A stretch of DNA of 64,000 bases. Origin: Telmatherina bonti. Lineage: Eukaryota > Chordata > Actinopteri > Atheriniformes > Telmatherinidae. The position numbers and the translations under genes are program-made. Location of the stretch: NCBI GenBank assembly GCA_933228915.1, contig OW121840.1, positions 31,827,648 to 31,891,647 on the forward strand. Reading direction: 5' to 3'. Of this stretch, positions 44,347 to 56,820 are shown one piece after another. A model generated the notes under the pieces. That model saw only the letters and a list, made by a program, of their open reading frames with translations. It was not told where the DNA came from and did not search any database. The stretch's first letter is position 1. Each line of letters starts with the position of its first letter.

Positions 44347-47174
44347 TAAAGACTTTGCAGGTGAGGATGCTGGCTGGCTCAGTGGTCAGGAGTTTCTTAA
44401 AGGATCTAGAAATGGAGGGGCACGTTAGTAAGGTGAAGGTATTCAGGTGAACCAAAGGGGGACTTCACATGAAGAGGTTGGCAATGCATAAACACAAAGG
44501 TCCAACTGCACCAAGACAGCAAGCAGAGAAGAGAAGGAGCTGGAACAGGTGAGACCCAACAGGTGGTTGGGTGAACCGAGAATGCTGGCTGGGGAATTCC
44601 ACCCAGGTGACACTGTTGTGGGGTAAAGCCAGGGGTTAGACATCCTGAATCCAGAGGGAATATCCATTTCTAAAACCCAGGATGTGTAGCTACTCGTGAT
44701 GTGATTTACGGGGCCGAACATTTAGAGTGTGCACCGAGTACTCTTAAGTAGCAGCTATCGGTGTATGATCCAACGATGTAGACGTGAAGCCTCCCTAGTG
44801 GAACATTCCACGTGACTGGGTGACAACGTGGATCACAATCTGCCATGCAGTCTAACATATAACGAGCAATGAGACTCTGCCATCTACGAGATCTTTGATC
44901 TGATTGTTATCTAAAGCTTTACATTTAAAGTTATTTAAAGTTTTAACTAAGATATCTCTTGGCAAGGTATTTGAAGTCAAAATCTAAAAATGAAGATTGT
45001 TTGAAAATATAGTAGTGATTAAATACAACTAGTGAAAATTTCACCTGGGCTCGACTTTATGTCCCATAATTACCCCTAATAGTGTGATTATATGGGAAGA
45101 TTACACATTTCCTGAAGTATTACAGTTCTGTGAATACTTTGGTTTTTGTTATTTGTTTAAACGTTGTTCCTACTCCTCACAGTGCTCAAATAATGACTAC
45201 AGTTTAGGCAAAAACAATAATACTTATTGACAGTTTAAAGAGTCCATGTGACCTCTGTATTCATTAGACTGATGCATGACTAGGTTTTAATGAAAGCTAT
45301 GGAACGAGCCCCTAAAACGCTACCAAGCCACATGATATAAGCCACGTAGAAGAAGAGTAAAGGTCTGGAAAATGAGCATAAAGTAGAATATGCACCAGCA
45401 CCGAGAATCCAATTTCTTGTGGGAGTGATTACTTTCATGTGCTGATAACTGTGACTAAGCTGCCACTTAGGACAGGTTATCATCCTTTTAAAAAACTGTT
45501 ACTACATTTTGGTACTGATAGGGGAAATGTTGGACTTTGGCCCACGGCCTAGTTGCTGTTTATTGGAGCTGGAGCTCAGTTTTGGGAGGAACTAAATGAT
45601 GTTACATGTCTCTTCAGGTCCTTGTTTGAGGAATTAAAAAAAAGGGTTTCCAGGATCAGGTGGATGCATGTGGATGTTTCTTATTGATGACTCTCGCAGC
45701 TCTTCACCTCCCTCGTACAACCACACCAAAGCCGGGAAATGTCTACTTTTTTTATTTTCATTTTTTAAAATCATGTTCAATTCACAGCAGCCTTTTAATG
45801 AAATTAGCTGTTTCTTATCTGTGTTGCCTTCAGGGTCCAGTAGTCCACTCCACATCCTGTCTGCTCATTCACACAGATAATGACCTGCTCTCCATCTACT
45901 GGCAGCAGGACAGATTACTGCCCCGACCCTGCTCTTCAGATGATTACGTTCCACCTGAATGTCCATGATGTTGTTATTGAGGTGGTGGTGAGCAATCTCC
46001 ATTGAAAGGCCAGTGTCAGACGTGGTTGTGACGATCAATAGACAGGGAGAGCTGGAAGGTCATATGCTCTAATGAGAATGCTGTAATTGTGAATATTTAT
46101 CTTTTGAGTATTCCCCTTTGGGATATAGTAATCATTTATAGACACATTCTCTCCAGCTATATGCTCACATATTGTCTACCTACACTTGTAGCATTGTCAT
46201 GTTTACAGTAAGGAGTAAATTGTCAGCATAAACCATACATGCTTTCAACAAATGGAAATGTTTTAGAGAAGACACTGGCATTATTTACAATCTGTCAAAT
46301 GGATCACTTTTGAAACTAAGGATGCATTTCTAGATTAAATATTAATCTATAAAGCTTTAGGGTACTTCTGCTAGAGGAATCAAGAAAAAACAAACCATAT
46401 TTCCTAAAAGTTGTCCAGTTCGTGTTTTTCTTACTGTGTTTTCACAAACAATCCCTAAATGTTTGTAAATGCACTTCCAATCTGTCAAACATCCAGACAG
46501 AATATAAATGCATCCCATAAACACGTCAGCCTCAGTCAGAATGAATTTTCAACCTAATTAAAAGGATTGATTGCAACCTGATCAACAGTAAACAGTACGA
46601 TATGATGGTTTCTGTGGTAAATGTTCTTGCAGCATGTTTATGCAATGAGCTTCAGGAACGACTTGACACATGGCGGCACGGTGGAGATACAAGACTTTTG
46701 CTGGAAACTGTGAAAGAGTTCCGGACCATCCAAATGGTCCAAAATCCCAAAACATGACAATCGTTTAAAATCTTTCCATCGTGTAAACAGAACCCTGATT
46801 GGATCACTTTATCCATCGTACAAGTGAAAAACTTCAACTGGAGTATCTGATCAGATGGATTCAGTCACACAGAGAAGAAGTTGCTGCTGCCCTCCACAGC
46901 TTCTCAACCACTACAATATCCAGTTAGTGAGCTACCATCACTTTATGAATCTGGCTCTGAAATCCTGCAGGGTCTTGGTTCCTTTACTTTCCACCACCTG
47001 TGGTGGTATCTCCAATCTTCTTGCTGGGACTTCCAGCCCAAAGTCATTAAACTTGTTGAAGAAATGGTGCCAAGTGTCTCTGGTTCCATGTGAATGAAAC
47101 ATCCAGATAATAAAAAAAGTTCCTCAAACATACTGACTTTGAACAGTCAAAACAGAACAGTCGGGGACCCCCTG
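44347..47174. other. Intergenic; possible noncoding block at 45860-46090
   Basis: No gene is recognised. The block 45860-46090 is repeat-free and has enhancer-like words (cattgaaaggcc, gctctaatgagaatgctgtaa in part), with low confidence. The stretch 46650-47110 has short frames on both strands with no known domain. Confidence 0.4.
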
Positions 47175-47680
47175 TGTCACAATCAGCCCTGCTTCTTTCT
47201 GCTTTGCTGCTAAGCCCCACCCCTCATCAGTTAACCGCCCTCACCTGCCACAGCCACCTGTTCACCATCAGTTTAGCCTGTATATCTGCAGCTTCCACCA
47301 CTCACTCACTGCCAGATTGACATTGCCTTCATGCCTGACCTTCCAGCACTCTTGTCAGATCTGCCTGCTACCGACCTGATCTGTCCCCGATCGCCACCTT
47401 TGGTCTTGCCCTTGGAACCTGCACCGCACCGTCCACTGGATTTCTGTCCTGGAGGACCACCACCTGCGAGTCAGTGGTTTTCTTCTCAGACACTACTTTT
47501 ACTACTCGCCTGTTCTGTTGGCCCAGAGGATGTTCCTCTGCATTGCATGCTGGAAACCACAGTTCAAGTCCAACACTTAACATACAACTCCAAGTGGATC
47601 TAATAAAGACTGTTAAGCTGCCTGGATCTCTTGTGCTGCTTTCAAGTCCATTCTGTGTTTGTAGCTGTGCTTATCTGACA
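47175..47680 (+). mobile_element. Possible solo LTR
   Basis: Begins TGTCACAATCAGC, ends ATCTGACA, carries taataaagactgttaagctg about 80 bp before the end, and is pyrimidine-rich, all as in Gypsy-type LTRs of fish. The flanking 5-mers (ccctg, gaagc) do not match. The phrase gtgctgctttcaagtccatt near 47632 recurs with changes just outside at 47690 (gtgctgcttttgggtccatt), so the right border is uncertain. Confidence 0.4.
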
Positions 47681-48300
47681 GAAGCTCAGGTGCTGCTTTT
47701 GGGTCCATTCCCTGCCCATTACATCCTGTGCTCTTTGCAGGACCTCCTTGGTAACTCTCTCATCATTGCTGTTCACTGTTCCAGCCACCTGACTATGGTG
47801 CTCAGTGCTTTACCGGATGTTATCTTCCATCCTGCCATGATGTTGTGATACTGTCTCTTTGAACTGGTGGGGTGGACCACGACCTCTATCACGCTCCTGC
47901 TTCATTACTGTTCCTGTTCAGCCATGATCCAAGACTCTGTGCTGTCTACTAGACCAACCTTCTCTACACTGGGAAGACTTCTTCATGTCTTCCACTTCTC
48001 CCAACCGTCAGTGGTATGTACCTTCATGATGGTTCCTCCTCCTTCCTGATATACTCTGAATCTTTCTCGTTTCACCCTGTATAGTAGCTCTGATGAGCCC
48101 CCCCTTTCGACTCCTCTCTTCCTCTCAGTGTCCAGCCTGAAGGTGCTGGACTTGAGGTGAAACTCTCCAGGCATTGTAAGGAACTTTCTGGTCTCTACAT
48201 CAGTTGGCTAGGCTGTTACACCAGCTGGATCACTAATTACTGACAGGCCATTCATTGCATGTGTTTACTCACCGGGCAAATAAATCTGATTCTGACTCTT
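47681..48300 (+). mobile_element. Possible LINE 3' region
   Basis: Ends with gggcaaataaatctgattct followed by gactct, resembling the ATTCTGA-type tail of fish CR1/L2 LINEs. No coding block is recognised upstream, so this is only a suggestion. Confidence 0.3.
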
Positions 48301-49087
48301 CCCATGCAGGACTTGCCTTATTCTCCACAGATACTTGGTTGTGGCTGACTTTATTCCAACCACCTCATGGTTTTCACTAGCTTGTGGTATCTGCAGTGGT
48401 TCCTTCTGATAGTTCAGCCCCTGCAGTTCTGACTATCTTGCCTCCCTTTGATATGTTTTGGATGCATTGACATTGAAATGCTCTTACTGTATATCCTGTT
48501 GAAGTGGATCAGGAAGTTGAAATCCCACACAGCTTGATGTCTTCCATGTGGAGCGGACGGTTGATGGATGCTCTGCTACAAGCTGATCTTCATAACCACA
48601 CTTTGTGATGATCTGTTTAAGGGGGATCGGGGCATCTCTGGTGGATAACACACTTCATGTTGGTTGGTGCAAGTGACTTTGCCTGGCTTCCAAAGTTGTG
48701 GTCGATGGTCCCACTAAGTTCTTGATGAAGGCTCTTAGTATCTGGTGATGTTATACAATTCCAAGTATTTCAGCATGTGTGCAGGTTTTCTTTTATGCTG
48801 CTGTACATACAGGTACTTGAAGCATTGCCAACATTGAAAACAATCACGACTCTTTAGAGAAAATAATATCTGGACAGTAAAAGTGGGAACATGCTCATAA
48901 TCTGCCTGGGTGTGTAGTACGCCACCTCCACCTCTGAGCGCAGAGGGTTATTAACACTGCCTGTCTCAGAGTGACCAAGACAGGAGACCCCTCACATCCC
49001 ACCTACCATTTATTCTCTTTTTTTTTTTTTTGGCTCTTTACCTTCAGCACTAGAAGATGCAAATGTTGGCCTATCTGACAGGAGAAG

Positions 49088-49127
<40 letters not shown>

Positions 49128-49223
49128 GTCAAGCAGGACATGGAAAACCATATGACTAGGAGGGTCCCTGTATGCATTTTAAGTCAACATGTGATATTTC
49201 TTTCTCTTAGATTTGCATCAACT
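48301..49223. other. Intergenic with two T-runs
   Basis: Nothing recognised apart from T-runs of about 14 bp at 49018 and 33 bp at 49090-49122, which could be reversed poly(A) tails of minus-strand retroposons. No body was identified beside either. Confidence 0.5.
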
Positions 49224-49310
49224 TGCAAATCAAATCAAACTTTATTTTTACAGAACCTTTCATACAAAGGCAGCTCAAAGTGCTTTACATAATAAACACA
49301 AATAATGAAT
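49224..49310 (-). mobile_element. Second dispersed retroposon family, 3' end
   Basis: Reads caaatcaaatcaaactttat then cagctcaaagtgctttacat, a complement of an AATAAAG(TTTGA)n tail. It differs from the TTGAA-tailed family but shares its design. Confidence 0.55.
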
Positions 49311-49704
49311 GTATCTGATTATACAGATACATACAGATTATACAAATTATCCATCTGATTATAGACAGCTTGTCATCACACACACACCTACGTAGTACCC
49401 CCAACACACATATAACACTGAGTAAGTCCTGTGTTTTTTACATTGTCTTTTGCACTGTCCTGTGATATTTTAGAGACATTACATCACAGTGGGATGTTGA
49501 ACACCAGTGTTTGCAGCATAGATGATATTTATCATGTATGCATATGTCACTTGCACAAGCTTATAACTGCCCAAGGAGGTCGGAGAGCTTGGATGTCCAT
49601 GTAAATTTCCACAGAGTGGTCTTTATCAGGAAAATGAAAACAGAGTTGTTGCGTGTTGGACTGTTCCAGTTGAAGAAGAGAAAAACACCAGCGGGCAGCC
49701 TGGA

Positions 49705-49706
<2 letters not shown>

Positions 49707-49741
<35 letters not shown>
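49707..49741. repeat. (TG)n microsatellite
   Basis: A perfect TG run of about 34 bp between tggattt and ctatgcc. Confidence 0.97.
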
Positions 49742-49742
<1 letters not shown>

Positions 49743-50413
49743 ATGCCTTGGCAGCAGTTACGCATTTAAAAATATTTAAATGTCTCTCAGCTACTTTTAC
49801 CAGCCTTTCTTTGCACAAAAGAATATTGATTTTTTTTAAGAATTTATGTATACTTCTGAAGAGTTTTAGTTCCCTTTCCTTCTGATTTGACCTCCCATCT
49901 TCAACTTTTATGATCTCATTTGCTAATTCCCTTTTCTTCCACTATCTAATTGATCGTGAATCAGTTTTAAATCATCAGAACATTAAGCATCTTTGCTTTC
50001 ATAAAAGCAAAATTTGAATCTGATATTTTCAGTATAGCAGCCAAATTTTACAAGCCTCATGCCAGAAAAATTAAACCTTTTAAATGCTGGTTCTTAATGC
50101 GCAGAGAAAGGATTTAGTTTTAGCCTTCTATTTATCCCCTCTACTTGCAAGGATTACCAGCCTTTTTTATTCTTATTAAAATGTGATGCTGTAATTCTTT
50201 CTTTCCTTAAGTAAAACGGGAATGGCAGAGAGGAAGTGCAATAAAAAAGAAAGGAAAAGAAGGAATGACACAAAGCAAATAAAGACATAATGAAAACGAT
50301 AAATCTAAATGCAGAGCCACACTGTGATATTGTGTTGATTTCCCCATATTCTGAGGAATATAACTGTTACTCTTCAATTGATCTGTGGAGCTGGAGAAGT
50401 AGTGCCTGGTGGT

Positions 50414-50490
50414 CAGAGAGAGAGAGAGAGAGAGAGAATGAGAGAGAGAGAGAATGAGAGAGAGAGAGAATGAGAGAGAGAGAATGAGAG
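50414..50490. repeat. (AG)n microsatellite with AATG breaks
   Basis: Alternating AG broken four times by 'aatg', giving a secondary period of (AG)n-AATG. A purine-only strand of this length can form triplex DNA. Confidence 0.95.
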
Positions 50491-50550
50491 TTTTGACACC
50501 AAAATGTTGATTTAACAAAGGACTGACCATTTTTTCCTTACACAAAGAAA

Positions 50551-50551
<1 letters not shown>

Positions 50552-50593
<42 letters not shown>
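50552..50593. repeat. (TG)n(TA)n compound microsatellite
   Basis: Five TG units are followed by about sixteen TA units. Confidence 0.95.
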
Positions 50594-50595
<2 letters not shown>

Positions 50596-51189
50596 ATGTA
50601 CATTTCAGATGAGCATGTACATGCAGCTGTTATTTCCAAGCGAAGCTTGTACAATTTTTAAATGTCATCTGCTATGACTGACATGTAAATATGCAGCAGG
50701 CAGGCAGAAGGCTAAAATGGGAAGCTAGGTTGAGAGCCAGATAAGAACATTGTTTCTTCACCAAGAGCTTATGGAGGAAGAGCAGGAGTGTGTTGGGTTT
50801 AATGAAGAGGTTAGTCCCTGCTCTGTCATCCACGTTTCAGCAGATTCATCACACTGACTGCTGATGTCTCTTTGTTGAGTTCAGTGATATGATGGAACTT
50901 CTTTACAATATAAATTCATAGCTTCATAGTTTTTTCCTTTTTTTTTTTTGTCTTAAATCCCACAATGAAACCATCTGCTTTTTACTTTACAAAGTGTGAG
51001 ATCTTAACGCTCTGGTCTTCGCATCATTTTGTCTAAAGAGCTTTTAAATAATAGAAAAATAAAAAGAAGAAAAACTATAAGTTTACCTTTTCTGAACATC
51101 ACACATCCACCAGACAGAGAGAGACGGTGTATCCTCACCTGCTGAATAATGTTACCTTTTAATGTAACTTATTGGGTTTCTTGATTACT
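50594..51189. other. Intergenic, no gene recognised
   Basis: AT-rich with a T-run near 50934-50949; nothing else seen. Confidence 0.5.
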
Positions 51190-51500
51190 GCCATTTAAAG
51201 CTGGGGTAGGTAAAGTTGGGGAGCTAGCAAGATGGGAAAGTGGCGTACTGTCTTGGCCCCTCCCCCTGTCTTGGCTCCTCCCCCTCTGGTTCTGCTCCTT
51301 GTGTGATCCAAGGCTTTTTTTAATCGTAAATTGTTTTCCTCCAACGATTTTCTCTTTCTCGGCTGTTTAGCGGGAGGAGGCAAATAAACCGAGCCGGGTC
51401 GGGAAATCCTTCATTCATTCATTTATTATTCTAACCACTCAGTCTGATTAAGGGGCGTGGGTAAAGTGTTTGAACTGCAGACGCTGTCAGATTTCAGTCC
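51190..51500. mobile_element. MITE-like segment
   Basis: Begins ttaaagctggggtaggtaaa and contains gggaaagtggcgtactgtct, phrases I associate with a palindromic teleost element. The expected opposite end (ctaccccagctttaa) was not found, so it is truncated or misassigned. Confidence 0.35.
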
Positions 51501-54129
51501 CCTCTAGTGGAACCAGCTTCCAGATTAGACTGAAAAATAGAAACCCTCTCCACTCTAAAATGAGTCTTTATTGTTAGAGATGGTTCTGTGTGACCCGACC
51601 CATCCCGTATGGTTGCCAGAAATAAGCTTCTGCTGCTGGCTTGACCTCCAGTCATGTGCTGAGCACCTCTATTCACACTGCTCTCTCTCCACTGTTCATT
51701 TTGCTGAATTTGTGTTGATCTGTTGGATGAATGGCCACCCCTCCCAGGTCTGATTCTACTGGAGGTTTGTTTTTGCATGTCAGGATTGAACCACACAGAA
51801 GACGTGATTTGTTGGTTTCTTAATGAGGCGGCTTTGTAGCGATTCGTCCATCTTCTGAGCATCTTTCAATGCATTTCAGTCCAAGCTTGTGTTTGTGTTC
51901 CAGGACACAGAAAACCAAGCGGTAGATCCCTCTGTTCTTATTCACTACATTCATGTCAAGCACACAACAGCTTTGAGTGTTTACATTGCCGTCACAGTTC
52001 GATTCTTGTATATAAAAATTGCAGTATATTCTATTAGTACATCTACTTTGTGATACATAATGTGTAACTGGATTTTTTGCCAAAACACACCCATAGTAAA
52101 CGAGAAACTGATCAAAATATTCTTTAGACTGTTTATTTTCAGAAGATTTTTTTCTGTTTTCTAAAGGAAAGGTTCATTAAATGTAAACATCCTGATAATG
52201 TACTTTCACTTCTGTGTAGTAAAGCAATATTTAAAGGTTATTATGTTGTTATTTTACTGGCCCAACCCACTGGAGATAGTACTGAATGTGGAACCCGATG
52301 TAAATCGACCCCTTTGGTTCAGGGGTTACTAGGCTGGGAAAATTATTCCACCAGGGTGCGATGTTGAAAAAAGGTTGAGAAGCAGTGGTGTAGATGAAAG
52401 CAGACATTTACACAGGCAAACACATGTTGATGCACTCAAACCAACATCAAAATGAGAATAAATGTCTTTCACTGTTAGTGGGACTGAAAAGAAACTGTTC
52501 AATAGCAGATGCTGAGGGTAAAGCTTGTCTAAGAGGCTTTTATTGATCTGGCTAACACATCATGAAAGAAACTAAAAGGAAAAAATGTGGATGTTTACCT
52601 TTTAAAAGGGAAAAAGGAAATAGTGAAATGAGCAAGTACTGTATCGTAAAAGTAACATCACCTCAAAGCAGCAGAAGAGAGGGAGACAAATAAAAAGGAT
52701 ATTTGCCTTTAGCGACTGCTAGAAAATGATCATTTAGTCTTCTTGCCACTTTGACTCATTAAGGATTTTCATGAACATTTTAACCAACAGACGATAGACC
52801 ATTAAGGGATCTATGAAGACCATAAAACAACTTTGACTTGTAGCCTATTAAAACTTAGAGAGTTTATGAAAAACTAATTGAAAAAGGTGATGTTGTTAAA
52901 AAAAAAAAAAAAAAAAAAAAGACATTTTAAGTGAAAATAAACTAATTTAGTGTTAGGTCAGATGGAATGAAAGTCATCTGCTTCTTAATTAGCTAATGCA
53001 GTTCAAGCTGTGAGCAGGGTAGATTGGATTCAACTCCAGACTTTATATGAGCTAACAGTCTTTGCAGGAAGTGTTACATAATGATCTAGTAGGTGGTTTG
53101 TCCTTAAGCCTGTCTGAAAAAGCAGATATGTCACATAACCCGTTTTAAAAGCATAATGCAGTTTCATGTCAGGTTTAAAATCTCTGGACTTCGCGTTTCT
53201 TCCATCACATCTGTAAGAAATGCAGAAATTATTCACATAGGAGAGAGACCTTCAAATCACAAACTTAGGCTCATGCAGACTGCCTCAAGCACAAAAGTAC
53301 AGTTAATCCCCACCAGGGCTAGACTGGGACAATAGAAAGTCTGTCCTGGTCCACACCGACACAACTGTGCAACTCCGTAAACCACTAAACTAAACCAGAT
53401 CACAGGGTGTAGGAGCCAGTTCACACTGGGTCATAGCTGGGGTCTGGAGTTATTTTGCCTTTTATATGTATTTTAATGATTGCAATTAGAGCCTGTTTTA
53501 GGTCCTGCAGTTCAGCGTATTTAGTATCAAAATGTTGCTATGTTCTTATTTTTACTGATATTCTTGGTTCAATTCTTACATTTATGGCTTTAGAAAGGCT
53601 GATTGAAAATGTAGTTTGTGTTAAATGAGTGTCAGGAAGATGTTTTATTTTACTCATAACATTCGGATATTTACTGCAGCTGTCCCTTTAAGAAAGCAGC
53701 AGATTTCCGACAGCTAGGGGGCTGCAGTGTAAAACAGGTCAGTGTGTCGGCAGAGAATGAGAGCGCCTAAAGCTATATGGTTTTCTTACCGTAGCTGTAA
53801 GCGATCACGGCAATATTAACAAATTGGATTTATAGTGTCATCCTATCATCACTCCTGTAAGAAGACTGCCTTGTCAAAAAATAATAAAGACTGGTTTGTA
53901 TCTCATTACATCGAAGTACTGTGGAAGTTTATATTGCTACCGACCACCACACGAGTAATGAAAACAACAACCTGTGGAGTTAGCGCAAAGGGAGTTAACA
54001 GAAATTAGAGTTTAGACACATTAAATACTTGTAAAACTGTTATTCGTTAAATAAACATCTAAATCTTTTCACTTTCATTGAGATGATTTAGTTCAGTAAA
54101 GCATCAAAGACTTAAATTTAGGATCAGAT
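51501..54129. other. Intergenic, no gene recognised
   Basis: Short frames only. An A-run of 23 bp occupies 52898-52920. The block 52315-52392 (gggtgcgatgttgaaaaaag gttgagaagcagtg) looks like one end of a hAT-type MITE. The phrase gggctagactgggacaatag near 53317 is also MITE-like. Confidence 0.5.
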
Positions 54130-54775
54130 GTTTTAACCAGTCAACACAACCAGCTAGACAGCCACTTAACCTGTTTAACCAACTAGTTAGTCAGCCAATA
54201 CAACCAGCTGACCACATAATAGAACCAGTTTTAAAATAACCAGTAAATCACAACGCAACCAACTCACCAGCTAATCAACTAACACAGGTATTTAAAACAA
54301 CCACTTAACCAGCCAACACAAACAGCTAACCCATTAACCAGCTAATACAACCATTTAATCAGTTAACCAGTTTAAATGACCAGTTAGCCAGTGAACACAA
54401 CCGACTAAACACTTTATCAAAAAACACAACCATTTAATCAGTTAACCCAGGCATGCCCAGCTCCAGTCCTCTGTTTTCATGGTTTTCCATGTTTCCCTGC
54501 TCCAACACACCTGACTCAAACTAACCAGCCATTGTGCTGGCAAGGTGTGTTGGAGCAGGGATACATGGAAAACCTGCAGGACAGCAGCCCTCAAGGACCA
54601 AATTTGGACACCCCTAAGGCAACAAGTTTAAATAACCAGTTAACAAGTAAACATAACTAACTAACCACTTAACCAGCTAACACAATAAGTTAAAACAGCC
54701 ACTAAAAACAACCAGCTAGTCAGTTAACCTGCTAACCCAATAACTAGCTAACCCAACCAGTTAACCATTTAATTG
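54130..54775. repeat. Degenerate GTTAAC-rich array, split by a MITE
   Basis: Loose units built from aaccagttaacc, aaccagctaacacaacc and related words run from 54130 to about 54447 and again from 54617 to 54775. The period is near 10-20 bp but irregular. Many units carry GTTAAC. Confidence 0.75.
54448..54616. mobile_element. hAT-type MITE inside the array
   Basis: Starts caggcatgcccagctccagt, ends ccaaatttggacacccct plus one base. The interior is itself palindromic: tttccctgctccaacacacc pairs with ggtgtgttggagcagggata. Flanks agttaacc and aggcaaca match at 5 of 8. It interrupts the GTTAAC-rich array and so is younger than that array. Confidence 0.75.
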
Positions 54776-55333
54776 GACCCTGTTCCACTTGCTTATGTGG
54801 TTGTGTTCATTTGGCGCAGTGTGAATGCTCATTCCCAGGCTGGTGTGAACCACAGAAGCCATCTCTAGACCATCTGGTGATCTCAGTAACACTGTGAAAG
54901 CAATACAGCTGACCTACAGGAGAAATTAGGACTCTGGTTAAAAATAAATCAGGTTTGAACATGAAAGTAAAAACAGGAACTGTCAGCGCGAGCCTGCATG
55001 TGTGTGTGTTTGTGTAAATTAGTGAGTCTGTGAACTCCTCCCAGTTCATTCCTCCAGTCTCTGCCGCCTGTTGATGGAACGGTGCAGCCTTGGTCGAGCT
55101 GATTCGGTATGGTCCACAGGTGCATGAGGATGGGAAGCGAGGGAGGGTGGGACAGAGCATCAGACAACATGTCATTCTAGGAGACTTGATAACTAGCCTA
55201 CCAAGGCCGGTCCAGGGGGCCAGATTCAGAAAACAGCACTTGTTTGGGTCAGGCTGGGACTTGCTTTTCCTGCCATGAATCTCTCAGTCGTCTCACACCG
55301 GTGACTCCAAACAGCCAAATTTAAGTTATAATT
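54776..55333. other. Intergenic, no gene recognised
   Basis: Two overlapping minus frames (54807-55175 and 54949-55170) lack known domains. The stretch lies downstream of the minus-strand ORF at 55334. Confidence 0.45.
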
Positions 55334-55657
55334 TCAGCCAAGCTGACCTGACAGCTTCTCCAAGTTGTTGTCCACACTGTGGACAAGCTCCAGAACTGCA
55401 ACCAGCTCGTCAATTTGGCCAAGAATGGCATCCAGTTTACGATTCGGCTCGTTCAATGCTTGGGTTTGAGTTCCGATGGTGTGGCATAGCCCACCACAAA
55501 ACCTCAGCAGCTTGCCAGTACCTGTCTGTATCTTTCTTTTTTTTTTTTTAAACACCAGGAAACTGGAGACTCCAAACAGCAGAAGCCCAGCTATCATTAA
55601 TCGAGTTTTGAAGACATCTTCGACATCCTCCAAAGAAAGAAGCGACAGACACCCCAT
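55334..55657 (-). CDS. Small membrane-anchored coiled-coil ORF, unrecognised
   Basis: A 107-codon minus-strand frame from atgggg (55657) to tga. Residues 10-14 are acidic (EDVED). Residues 18-36 form a hydrophobic span (RLMIAGLLLFGVSSFLVF), and residues 37-42 are strongly basic (KKKKRK). Residues 75-106 show regular 3-4 heptad spacing of hydrophobic residues at 75, 78, 82, 85, 89, 92, 99 and 106, with polar exceptions at 96 and 103. The pattern is that of a single-pass membrane protein with its basic, coiled-coil side in the cytosol. The lysines are encoded by an A-run of 13, a place where slippage could change the frame. It could be a one-exon gene, the first exon of a longer one, or chance; I do not recognise it. 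The base at -3 is T, so the start context is weak. Confidence 0.4.
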   Translation of the reverse strand: MGCLSLLSLEDVEDVFKTRLMIAGLLLFGVSSFLVFKKKKRKIQTGTGKLLRFCGGLCHTIGTQTQALNEPNRKLDAILGQIDELVAVLELVHSVDNNLEKLSGQLG

Positions 55658-56820
55658 GAATCATCATGTATTCAGCCGTGTGCGTTGCGTCAGGACATGC
55701 AGGCTTCTCTCTGCCTGTTCTCTGCGTTGAAAAAATGGGATCAATTGTGTGTCTTTGCTGACTTTGAATTGCTAGGCTGATAAACCTGCAAGAGATGAGT
55801 AATATTTGAAAGTGACAGATAATTTCAGGACAGAGTTTATCCCTGACAATAATATGCAGTCTCCTTCGCTAGATAAATGGAAGCTAAAGGTTAAGTGAAA
55901 CATGATGGAACTGTATGCGTGTCACGAAGCTGTTCATTGGTTCCTGACCTGAAATGAAAGGACGTGAACCAGATAGTGCTCCGAGTTACCAAGTGATGCT
56001 CAGAGTTCCTCTGGCAACGTTGGATTGCAGTCGGACACCATGTGGAGATCGAAGTGGACACCTGTGTGTGTATTCTCATCTGGACAAAAGTGGCCTGACT
56101 GGGATGTTCTTGTGGAACAAGGTATGATGATGTTTCGTTTCATTTAGATTTACTGAGTGAATCAAGCACAAAATGTCGGGTCCACAGGATAACAAGCCAC
56201 GACTCAGGCCTGCAACGATCGTTTGTGAAATGTGCCAGTTTTATTTTGGTGAATTGGATCATTTATTTGTGTGACTTTCTAAACTAAGACTGAAACAGAG
56301 CCAGTATTATTTTGTGACCACACTGGTATTTAGTGTGATCTCACACTGATGTTGACTTGCAAACAAAAGGGCCTGTAAAATTTATTTATTTTATCATTGT
56401 TTACCATTTTTTTTAATATAATTTAAGTGCAAACTTCACTATTTTTAAACAAGGGGTTGAGTTGTGTTTATGAGTAAATGGTGCCACTTATATATATATA
56501 TATATAATGAAAATACCTGACACACACCTAAGAACCAAAGAACTTACCCCCTTAAGAGCAGGATAGGAAGGGCTACACAAAGCTGAGCTGCATGTCTCAA
56601 ACATTCAGTTTTGTAGCCTCAGGATTTTACTGAGAAACGTAAGTTTAATTAAAATATATATGTGCCATCAAACACCAATCAAAAAGTTACAAGAAGCTAC
56701 TTAAAGCATGTAAATTTGTTTAGTTGTAGACAAAATGGTGGGATTGATGGGATGGTGGATAGGGCTAACTGTGATGAACATGGATCTAATGGTTTCAAAA
56801 GCTTCTGCAGTTAAAACAAA
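55658..56820. other. Intergenic, no gene recognised
   Basis: Upstream of the minus-strand ORF no TATA box or CpG-rich stretch stands out. A (TA)n run lies at 56489-56506. The last bases, agcttctgcagttaaaacaa (56800-56819), are the left copy of the LINE target duplication. Confidence 0.45.

Noticed and set aside
49090..49122. Minus-strand processed pseudogene tail
   Set aside because: The 33-T run could be a reversed poly(A) tail, but no gene-like body or target duplication was found beside it.
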